From positions 6,324,001 to 6,388,000 of the forward strand of contig OW285187.1 in assembly GCA_935421135.1 (NCBI GenBank): a DNA stretch of 64,000 bases, written 5' to 3'. Position 1 is the first letter of the stretch. Every line of letters begins with the position of its first letter. The stretch comes from Bugulina stolonifera (taxonomy: Eukaryota; Bryozoa; Gymnolaemata; Cheilostomatida; Bugulidae). The notes beneath the pieces were generated by a model. The model saw nothing but the letters and a program-made list of their open reading frames with translations, was not told the origin of the DNA and did no database searches. Position numbers and translations under genes: made by a program. This document shows, in pieces, positions 1 to 11,500 of the stretch.

Positions 1-83
1 GAGATGAGAAATATTGCACCATCTATAACAATCTTGGTAACAATACATGGCTAGTTCATACAAGTGCATGCATGTTCACGTAC

Positions 84-851
84 CGGTCCATGACTATTAT
101 ATTTGTGCAATATTTCACTAGCTCTAGTAGACGAGAAACTGTTAGAGGTATCAATGTAGACAACATTACAGCGTTTCTTAAAACAGGCCAACATCGAAGT
201 ATGGAGTGAGAGCTGGGTCTTGCCCTGTCCTGAAGGGCCATAGATCTCTGTGACCTCACTAGTATAGAACCCTCCTCCTAAAAGTTTGTCCAACCTATAA
301 AGTAACTGACCACAAGTTATGTCTTGTAGGATGTCAAGCATTAAAATAGTTGTTATTCGCAATGCTATTTGTATTTGTATTTCGGAAAAAAGAAACTGAA
401 AGAATATATACAATTCTCATAATGCTCTCAAGCTATAAAATAACTTACTCTGATGAGCCAGTGCTAAATATTAATGATTGTTCTAAAGCCTTTCGACTCA
501 AGCTCTGCCCTGACCGCACCAAACATCTATGCTTACTAAGGACGGCACATCGAAGGAGTGCCATGTTCTAAAGAAAATAACAGCAAAAATACAGTGTTAC
601 AGATTGAATAAAAAGAAGTTTGAACTTTGGAATGCACTAATACATTATCATTCTGTGTTACGTTATGGCAAAGCTGGGGGGGGGGGGGGGGGACATAAAT
701 GTACCTGTTCTCCCACAGTATGCTTGTTAGCCTCTTTAATAAGATCATATTTCTTTAAGAATTCCTCAGCCGACAGACATCCTGTTGTGTTGAGTGAGTT
801 AGCCACAATCTCTCCTAATACTTCTTGAGCTAGGTCGATGATTTTTGGCAT
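84..851 (-). CDS. RAD51D: RAD51D-like recombinase paralog, N-terminal part (gene runs off the left edge)
   Basis: Homologous-recombination ATPase of the RAD51 paralog (BCDX2-type) family, acting in the nucleus in double-strand-break repair. Proposed exons, in transcript order on the minus strand: 851-705 (49 codons, ATG at 851), 567-449, and 395-84. The last exon carries LDKLLGGGFYTSEVTEIYG, then the Walker A loop GPSGQGKTQ, then NVVYIDTSNSFSS; these match RAD51D better than other paralogs. Donors are 704 (gtacat), 448 (gtaagt) and 83 (gtacgt). Exons 1 and 2 join in phase 0, but exon 2 ends in phase 2 while the best acceptor before exon 3 (396-397) needs phase 0. So that junction is unresolved: a missed mini-exon, a sequence indel in the T-rich start of exon 3, or a wrong exon 2. 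The family identity rests on the Walker A exon; the two upstream exons are less certain. The Walker B region and C-terminus lie outside the window. Confidence 0.68.
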
Positions 852-2531
852 TGTTTTGTAGCGTACCAAAGAAACAGACAGCAATAGTTTTAATCCAAAT
901 TCTAAAAAGAACAGTTTGATCCAATAAACATCACCTCTAACTAACAGTTCAAGAATACATATAAAATTAGATTGCCACCCATGAGACACATGGGTAGATT
1001 AGAAGGCAGAACTAGATAAGATCAAAAGGATACTATAGTTGGCCCCTGAGAAGGCTAAGCACACTGTATACAAGAAATAATGCCTTTCACATCTTCAATG
1101 TATAGGCCTATAGGCTAATTCTGCAACATGGAATCCCTGGATGAAGACAATTAACCTGAATGAGGTAGCTAAGGGTATGCCAACAGACTCCTCGTGTGCA
1201 ACAAAGAGGAGGCCATAGACAGGTTTTCCTCTTAGCTCGAGCCGAGAGAAAAATGGACCTGCTCAGGAAGGTATTTCTAATAATAATTCTTACAGCCCAG
1301 AGCGAAACTACATCCCAGGTCGAGGATAACCGTCAGCCAAGATTTATCAGCACAACCTGCGAGTCATATGTTTAAATAGCCATGGCCGTAGGAGTAACAG
1401 AAGCATGAAGGTTGATCAACTATGGCACAATGATCACTGAGAAACCTAAAATGCATAGGCAAACCATGCTTACCTGATCTTGCAGACCGACCTACACTAC
1501 CAAAAGTCCAAACAGATGTTAGATGCCAATATACCAGTTGTCAAATATCTGTTAAATATTCATATTGATGTTGTCGGCATCAAGCATCGCTCTCCTCTTA
1601 TCATACAAGACCAACCCTCCATCCCATCCCATATTTTATAAAACATAACTTTATTTACATTTACTTATTCTATGTGCATGTATATTTAATCAAATTCGAA
1701 TTATTGTTATATCAAATCATAATACAAATAATAGACCTATACCTGAATATCATCAGATCATTGTTTACAGAATGAATATTCTATTTCAGTAATTAGTATT
1801 TTAACTTTGGCTTTTTTAATTTTATGCTGACTACTGCATAAAATAAAAATAATAATTTTATTGAAGTTCAATGCAATTAAAATAATAAGAATTAGAATAG
1901 AATAAAGTATGAACTAAATGTGAGCATGAGTATAAGTAGAGCAGAGTATGACTTGCATTTGTTAATGTTATGTATAAGTAAGACTTTCACTGTGACTGTA
2001 CTAATTAAAACGTACACTTAGTGACTTACACTAACACTGATCTTGTGGAGCAAGGGTATCACTAGAGCATCATCAGTATGAATATCCTACACTGACACTT
2101 CTTGGTTAAGTTTATCGTTATAGTATACTCAACTCTTACTCTGTTGAACTACTAGACTCCGGATAGTTTATGAGAGTGAACATCTTGAACAATCTTCTCT
2201 TGTGCTCAATTTAAAAATACTGCACAAAATAATTATTTTTTCTGTTTAGTCTGGGTACCATGTTAGCTTCTCCAAAGACACAAGTTGCACATGGAAGTGT
2301 TGCATTTAAGTCTAGTGTGGGAAGACTACTTTAACGGCATCAAAGGCTTATTAGAAAAGCTGGAAATTGTGTCGGTAATATAGACCCGGAGCATAAGTTC
2401 CTTTGCCCAAGGTTCCTTTCGACTATCAGGTTAGTAGTGCGGAATATATTCAAACTTAATCAGATGTGTTCGGTCAGCAATACAAAACCGATTTGATAAT
2501 ATCGCCCTTCTATCGTGGACAGAAGAAAGTC
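852..2531. other. Intergenic space between RAD51D-like gene and GCN1 (divergent genes)
   Basis: About 1.7 kb between the two divergently transcribed genes, presumably carrying both promoters. Nothing here codes convincingly. Around 1352-1440 the plus strand reads HNLRVICLNSHGRRSNRS in one frame, which faintly resembles the start of a LINE endonuclease domain. From 1640 to 2000 it is very AT-rich. No TATA-box or other core promoter is claimed. Confidence 0.5.
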
Positions 2532-5500
2532 ATGGCGAAACAGGAGGTATGCATTTTTATTTTTTTCTCCCACGTTGCCATGATAATGATTAGTAATCGT
2601 TATTATAATTATAATGATGATTATGACAATAACATAATCATGGCTATTATATTTATTGAATAATTTGATGAAAAATATTTAAAAAAAGCGTTGAAGAAGA
2701 GAGACTATGTAGCAGAGAAGGTATGTGGGCCTCCTAAACCTCCTAAAGCCTTTCTTCAGGCACTTACGACAAAAAGAAATGCTGGTCAGGACAATTTTCT
2801 GTGAACCTTCTTTATCCCAAAGCTGACAAACTGACTGATGACCCAATGAGGTGTGCTGAGTTCTTGAACAATTACTTCAATAGTCAATTTTGGCCAAGAA
2901 CATCAACTCATGCAAGATCCAGAGACCACTCTGAGAGGCCGAACACCTCGAAAATATCCAGTGACTTATTTCACTCATTAAAGGATTACCAAATGGCAAG
3001 TCACCTGTCCCAGATAGCATTAGAAAACCTGACCTACTAGTTGAAGTTGAGATAGTTGCTGCATGACTGCGACATATCTGTTATCTACCATACTTCACTG
3101 ACCACTAGCCGGATGGAAACTCGCCCATGTAACCCTGGTGCACAAGGGAGGTTGCAAAGAATTTTCGAGCAACTACAGACCAATCTCACTCACAAGCAAT
3201 CCATGTAAGATGCTTGAACTTATGTACTACATTATCTCAACAGAACGCTTGATACTGTGCTCCCCAACTGGTAGCATGGTTTCTGCAAGGGAATGTCATG
3301 CGCGACCTAACTGTGCTCAACCTACCATGACCTTGCCAAGACGCATGATGAGTCACTAACAACGCGTACAATTGTACTTGACTTCAACAAAGCCGTTGAT
3401 GAAGTTCCTCACTCCCTTTTGCTCCAAGAACTACACCAGATTCCTGAAGTGAACCCGCGGATCGTTGGCTGGATTCAAGACCACATTACCAACATGAAAC
3501 TAAAGGTTGTAATCAAAGGCCAGTGCTCTACTGAACAGCCAGTAGTATCAGAATTGCCCCAAGGTCCCGTGCTAGGACCAACACTATTTCTCATTTCCAT
3601 TAAAGACTTGCCAAGCTCCGTCAACTGCTCTATTAGTCTCTATGCTGATGACACTTTATTGTACCAGAAAGTCAACTCAGCCGCTGATGCTGCAAACTTT
3701 CAACTGAACATCGATGCTATGCATAGGTGGTCCTGCCAGTGGAAAATTTCGTTTAACGACACCAAATACCATGCTATCACATTTGGCAATGGGACAGATC
3801 TACCATTCTACAAACTAAGGGACACACTTCTTGATTGGACAGAAGAAACTAAATATAAATTCCTGCTTGTCTAATAACAATAAATATATGCATACAGGAT
3901 GATAGGGTCAGTAGCATGTTGTTGTATAAAAGCAAACATGTCAATGTTTTTTATTTACCTTGCAGTTGGCAGATGTCCTGAAGTCACTTAAAACTACTCT
4001 TTGCTCCAGCTCCAGCAGTACAGTATGTTTAGTCTACAACCAACTTGCAACATTTGCTGCAGATGACAGTTCAGGTAACTAATCTCAGATTTTTGGTGTG
4101 GAGTTACGTGTATATTGTAGAAATTGTAGAAATTCATTATTAATTATAGGCCTACCTAATAAACAATGCACGATCAATATGTTTACAGTGTTTCATTTTA
4201 GCTATCTGTCCTTTGTTATAGGTTTTAGTGAGCAGTTTTTGAAAGGTATTTATAAGTGTATGCTTCTACCTTTGGGTCAATACAGTAGCAACAAATCACG
4301 TAATGCAGCTCTTGCATTTGTGAAACTGACTGTCCAGAAATATTCAAATGCAGCTGCTAAACACTTCGTGGAGGCATCTAAGGAGTTCTGTGAGAAGCAA
4401 ACCTCAACCAGGTTAGTAACTTCCTGTATATTTACGGCATGCTTACAGTTAGCAGTGTGTATATTTTAGCTGGAAAATCTTAACATCATGGAATTTCTAA
4501 CACAGTGCAACTAATGGACTTTAGTAGGCTACTCAAGTTGTGTGGCATGGAAAGTTTGCTAAATCGTAATATACATGTATGTATAATCCTAAACCATCAG
4601 TTATGGATAATGTGTGGAATAGAACTAAGTTGACTGCTAGCCGTAGGTCGCATGGCCCAGGAGCATTCCAAATCGTACCTATGTTGTGGTGATTATCGTG
4701 GTTCTCTCTATTTTAGCTATGGCGCGGGTTTGTTGCACTGGCTATGCTGGTCAGAGGTTATGCTACCATACACTCTAAATGATAAGGCTCTTCTTACCCA
4801 GCTTATGAGAAGTCAGGCTAACATCACCTACTCTCTATGTTCATGCTCTAAAAGGTCTGTTCAATCAAGTTTGAGACGTCTTTGGAAGCGTATACTTCAC
4901 AAGGTACATATTGTGTTGTTTATTATTTCCTTTTCCAGTTTGTACTTTTATCATAACAATCACATTCAAAGAGTGATAATTTATTACCCAACTTGGTTAG
5001 CTAATAATTATTCTTGTGTATATTCTTGTTAATATTAATGTAGTATGTAGTATTGTGATATATATTTAGTATGTACATCATTGTGATGTATGAGTATACA
5101 TAGTACATCATACATAGTACATGTATGTACATAATGTGATATATACAATGTACATGCATGTACATATTGTGATATATATATGTAGTATGTACATATCGTG
5201 ATATATATGTAATGTGTACATATTGTGATATATAATGTACATGTATGTAGTATGTGCATATTGCAGCACCCAGAGTTATACAATCAATACCTGACTGTGC
5301 TGAGTGAAGAGAATCATGCCCTGCATAGCTTTCCTCTAGTCTCCTGCTTACTTGAAGTTGCTGCTAAGCTCAAGATTTCCTGTCCACCTGACGTATTGGT
5401 AAGGTTGTCACATGTTCATGCTTTCTATGTCCATTGGTGATAGCATTCAATAATGCTGTGTTGTTATTCAATGCTGGAAATGTTGTTGTAGCTTTCCTTG

Positions 5501-8500
5501 GTACATAGTCTACTATATTTCCTTGGTACATAGTCTATTATATTTCCTTGGTACATAGTCTACTATATTTCCTTGGTACATAGTCTACTATATTTCCTTG
5601 GTACATAGTCTACTATATTTCCTTGGTACATAGTCTACTATATTTCCTTGGTACATAGTCTACTATGTTTCCTTGGTACATAGTCTACTATATTTCCTTG
5701 GTACATAGTCTACTATATTTTCATGTTTTAGTTGAAGATTAAGGATCTAATCACTAAGACGCTGTTTGGACTAAAGTCTGTACCTTCATCGTGGTTATTG
5801 GTAAGAAACTTGGAGCATTATATCCTGGAATTATGTTTTTGTTGAGCCTTGGCCTTAACTTTCATGTTTATCAACAATATAAAATGTGTCCTTCTAATGC
5901 AGAGTTATAATCCTTTAGGAGAGTTGTTCTGCCATTATGTCCAGCTTCACTCACGAGACTTTCAGCTCAACATTGCTGCCTACTATGAAACGTTTCATGC
6001 TGAGAAATCCTGAGCACGCCCTGTTTAGTAAGTATATCATTTTACTGGAAGCACTCAGTGATTTTAAACGAAAGCCGATAAGTTTTTCAATATCATGTGC
6101 TTGTACATTGTAGTCATGTCTCCGTTCATACAGCACACAAGTATTGACCTGAGCAAGTATGCACTTGAGCTAGGAAAACTCCTTGCAAGTAAGTACTATT
6201 TATTTAATTATTTACCTGCTTCATGTTGACAATATTTGAAGAAATGGCATGCTTATGACGGTCTTGTTCAGCATGATGAAATAACTTCTTGCTGATAACT
6301 CTAGGTGAAGTAAAATGTAAACAAGAGGAGAGAAGAAAGGTGGCCGTGAAGACTCTGGAGCACCTTGCACAGCACTGCAGCAATCCAGACTCACTTGTTG
6401 AAGTTATAAAGCACCTGTTTGCTGTGCTCAAAGGTCAGTACTGAATGATATAGAGTTTTCCTTGATGCAGGGGCAAATATTGGTGACAAGTATTGCGGAA
6501 TCCTGCATAAGCAGAATAATATAAGTATTACATTGCATACCATACTCTGTGTATGAGTATTGTATGACAAGCACTCTCTAATTTGTTGCTTCCAGGATAT
6601 TTGTTAGCTTCTACTGGGATTGATACCTTGTTAACCAATGGTGTGGTAACGGTTACACAACAATGGTTACATAGCACTGGTTACGTAGCAATGGTACATA
6701 GCAGTGATTACATAACACTGGTTACATTCCAGTGGTTGCATAGCGCTAGATGCATTACACTGGTTACACAGCACTTGTTACATAGCACTGGTTACATAGC
6801 ACTGGTTACATAGTACTGGTTACATAGCACTGGTTACATAGCACTGGTTGTTGGTGTTTATAGGTGCAGAAGGTAAAGTGACTGTGATAGCTGAGAGAAT
6901 GGATGTGGTGTCTGGTATAGGTAGCCTCACACACAATACAGTCTCTGGGTCTATGGCCATCAACAGTATAGCCTCAGAGGCTGTGACCCAGTTCACCTCT
7001 TTGCTAAACCAGGAGAACAATGAGGCTATGATACTACACATCATTGGTGAACTGGCTAAGTGGGTCAAACTGTCACCTAGCACTGTGCCTTCTCAGCTTA
7101 TAGACAGGATGCGGGTAAGATGTTCCAACTTTGGCCTTTGTTTGGATCTATTCAAATGTGTGCTATTGTGTCACATTTAGTGGATACATTTAGTGGATAC
7201 ATTTAGTGGATACATTTAGTGGATACATTTAGTGGATACATTTAGTGGATACATGTGATGTTACTGCCCTTCCTAGTAAAGCTTATCAGTTCTCTGGTGC
7301 ACTAACGGTGTGCCCATATTTGGGGCTTGACCTGCTTAGACCTGAGGCTAACATATCCAAGATTTGTATGTCGGATTGATGTGGTGTTACAAGCAGTTTG
7401 ATTTGTTATTTTGGTGACATCATAATATCACATTACTACTGCTTGATGATAACGTTATGACTGGCTTGTAGACTGGAGCAAGTCCAAAGACCTCCAGTTC
7501 CACAGTAAGACAGGCTTATCTCCACTTGATGATTAGGTGCTTGAGTACTGGTGAGTGAATCATACATACTTGTACTTGAACATACATGTACATTTACTTC
7601 TGTGTTGGCTAATGCACATGAGAATGAAATTACATAGATTGGAATTGTGGTTTTGGCATCTTCCTGCAGTTTCAGTTGCTAGTCTATGAGGATTGTATTT
7701 TCTATTACCAATATATTTAAGTGGGCTGTTTGTATTTCAGCTGATGCTATGTCTTCCTTGCAATCCTTTGAGTCTGTCCTAGTGACTGGGTTGAAAGCAG
7801 CTACCGAACAGTCCTCACAAATCCCTGTGGTGTGCGAGGCAATATATGCAGCTGTCCTGTTGCTGAGGCTTGACAAGCATGAGATGATAGGTGAGTTTTG
7901 TTTTAGACAAATTTTTGCCACACACACATCTACATGTTGGTTGCACCATTTTGAGTAACTGGGCAATGAATCTGTTTATACGTGTAGAAGTAATCATTCC
8001 TTATCTTAGGTGAGGCCGCCAAGGAACTTCTATGGAAGGTTCTTCTTGGCGAGGACAAGCAGAAGTTGTTTAACTTCCGGTTAATGAGCTCAGCATCACA
8101 GCAGACACTGAGTGCGCTTGCTTCTCTCTGTGAGACTCTGGTACTGCAGCACCCAGACAAGATGACCGATGGACTTACTGACCACTATCTGCACTGCCTT
8201 CTTGTTGTATGCTGTCATCACAACTACCAGCTGAGGAAGTCCGCTCTCCAGTCTGTCCAGAAGATTGTGTCTGGACTGGGTGGTCTATCCCTATTCCTTG
8301 TGATGATTCGACTTCTTAATGATCTGCTTAGTGGACAGAACTGGGATGAGGTAGGCTATAGTGTTACCAGTCTCTTCTTTTGGAAGCAGTCAATAAGCTA
8401 TATGATGTAGTATTCATCTCTGTCAACCTGATGCCATCAAGTATGGTACTATTTACCGACAAATACATGTAGTATCAATGTGCATGAATATAGTCTAATT

Positions 8501-11500
8501 TAGTTGTCATGTGGCAAGAAAACTTACCCTTGTCCATGTTACGGTGTAGATCTTAGATGACAATGTTGAGCAGAAGAGTGTGGTGTTAACAGCTAAAGGG
8601 TTCCTGGAGACATTCCATAAGTTATGCTCATTGCCTACTAATGACAGCAAAGAGTTAGCTCAGATGGCTACGGCAGCCATAGTTCCTTCACACCATCCTG
8701 CTATTAGTGAGTACAGTTATGTTCACTGAGTGTTAATGGACTACACCCAATTGTGATCCTTGTACAATATGAATTGCATTGTATCTATGACACTATTTTC
8801 AAAATAAGATCATTCTGGTCTCTGTAAGGGAACAGAACTCACAACTAGTAGTCATCACACATAGATTTGTGTAAGTTTGATTTGCTCTCATTCGACTGAG
8901 TGATGTCTATTTGCTTCATTTTTTCTAGTTGTATTCTAGTTAATGCTAAAGAAACTGATTGGCTAAAATTCTGATCTGTACCCACATGTGTTACAGTGAT
9001 AGTCTGTGCGATATATTTATCCGCTTTATACTTCACTTATAATCTTATTAACAATTGAACTTTTATGTAGTAAGTAGGTGGAGTGCACACATTAATAAGA
9101 GGTACCTGTACTGTAACACAGCATGTCATTAGTTCAATTCTGCGTCCACAGTCTCACAAACACAACCTGGTTTTGTTTTACGATACTTCAAACTAATTCC
9201 AGCCGCTGTTTTGGCGAATTCATCTGATGAAATTGAGGGATATGAGGGGTCCGAAATTGCTGTGGAAAATGAAGTGTCTCCTACCAAATGATTTTATGCA
9301 CCAGGAATTGATGTTGTAATGCTTCAACCACTAACAACACCTAGCTCACTTTTTATTTCTGCTGTCTGTCTTTCACTCTTAGTCCTGTTAAGGCCAGTCA
9401 CTCTTCCAAGACAGACTTTCCACTCACTGTGTTACCTGTGTGGTGTCTTACCTTTAGTTCGCCATTCCAGCATCCAATAGCAAGGATGATAGCACGTTTT
9501 AGAAAATTGGCTAAATTTAAAGCAACACAACTCCAAAAGTTTGGCCGAATGTGTCATAATTTTGTGGGGGGGGGGGGGGGGTATAGTCTCGGCAGAAGTA
9601 TTGCATTAACTGTGAAGCAGAAGTAGTTTTTAGACAATATGTAACTTTGTAACTTGTAGTCATGTTGTAACTTTTCTATTTAGCCTCGAATGTGGTGAGT
9701 TGCAGAGGTCCTCTTGTATAATACTTGCATGATTTGTTGGATCTGTTTGCAGAGCTATATGAGAAAACTGTTTGGAATCGGTTGTTGAAGAAGAGTAAGC
9801 TGTCACCAGAGAAATTTGTGATACAAAATATGGATGCTCTCCTGCCTCAGCTGATCTCAGGAGATCCGACTGAAGCCAAAACCAGTGCATTGAAGGTGAG
9901 TTATGACACATGCTACAGTGTATATTACAACAATACATTACACGAGATAAATTAGGTATCACTGCAGGATTGGTGTTGATGATAATGCGGACCATAATGC
10001 CTTGTAGACCATTATCAGACTAAACGGAGGTTCTGTGGTTCCTGTCCTCATCTCTAAAGCTCAAGATTTACTATCCAATGAGGAGCTAACACAAGTTACA
10101 GCTGAGGAGTATAACATATACTTATGGCCTGAAGGGGAACTCTACGATACTTCAGTCATCGAAAAGTAAATGAACTACAATATTCTTATTCATGGTGTCA
10201 AGAGTGTATAATTATGGGGATAATTTTTACACTTAATATATGAAATCACACATCCTCATACTATTGCATCTGCAGTAGCACTGTCACGCAGGTTTATAGT
10301 TTAACATAGAACAACAATATGATATTTTCACATTACTAGGAATAAGGAAACACAAGACAACAGAAATATGAAGAGAGAGAACAAGCTGTATTCTTATCAA
10401 GATCAGCTTATGGAAATGGAGTTGCGCAAGGTATCTGCGTTCTTGTATAAAACATGGAACTGGTTTTTATAATGTCTATCTCTGGTTATGATATCTTCTG
10501 GGGTATGTTTTGTTTAACGGGCTGGCAATATTTACTAATTAATTAATATTGGAGTTGTCCTCCCTTTATTAGTATTTGAATGTTTTGTGATGAAAGTGTG
10601 CCTAGAGCTGTTAAGTTAGAGAATTTGGTTACAAAATAAATGTGCATATATTTGCTTTTTGCATATACATGCTTACCTCTACGGCATCTAATGTAGGTGC
10701 CGTGGGTTCAACCCTAGTTCGGGATGGGCTATGTTATAGATGAGGAACCAAATCCCTGACTGTATAATTTCATTTAGATACTGATATGCTGTCAGTTTGG
10801 TCACAAATTCAACCCAAGGTTGATTGTTTAAATTAGCAATAACAGGTTTACTTTGATACTTGGCAAATTTGCCTCATTTTTCAGGCAGAGTTTGCTATCA
10901 TTTAATACCTCTTTTGTCAATAATGTGGTTTTTATGCAAGTCATGTAATTCATTGGTACAGGAGTTAGAAGCCAAACGTCGTGCAGAAGGTAAACACACT
11001 GAAAAATTGTCAAAGAAGCAAATAGAGGCGAAACAAGCACAGCTGGAAATTGAAAAGGAGATTCGAACGAGGGTATCTAAGGTAATCTGAGTTAAGTGTA
11101 CTATAAAAATAGAAAGCCAAGCTCTAATTAAGCCTTCATTGTCTATGCATGTCGCTAAATATAGTCTAAACACTCTTTAATTATATATTTCAGTTGCTGG
11201 TTATTAGCACGAGCTATGTCTTAATCTTATCTGATTATCTATGATGACGTTCAACCACCCCAAGGGACAACTTTTATTTGGAATGTAAACAATGACTAGC
11301 ATCTATGTTTAGCAAACAATTTGTATATCAATCATTACATCTGATAATACCTCAGTTTGTGACATTATTTTCTGCGCGATCTTACCTTATCGTGTGAACT
11401 TAGCTAAATAGATTAGCAACATGAGTCCGCTTTATGGAGAAGAAAGCTTTGTCGCAAATTTTCGTATTCAAACGGATGTTGTTACAATAAAGGCTAATCA

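Noticed and set aside
536..748. Poly-proline-containing minus-strand ORFs
   Set aside because: The prolines come from a poly-G/C tract at 676-692 in what looks like an intron of the RAD51D-like gene.
9060..9150. tRNA-like B-box candidate (agttcaattct)
   Set aside because: No convincing A box and no cloverleaf pairing; similarity too weak to list.
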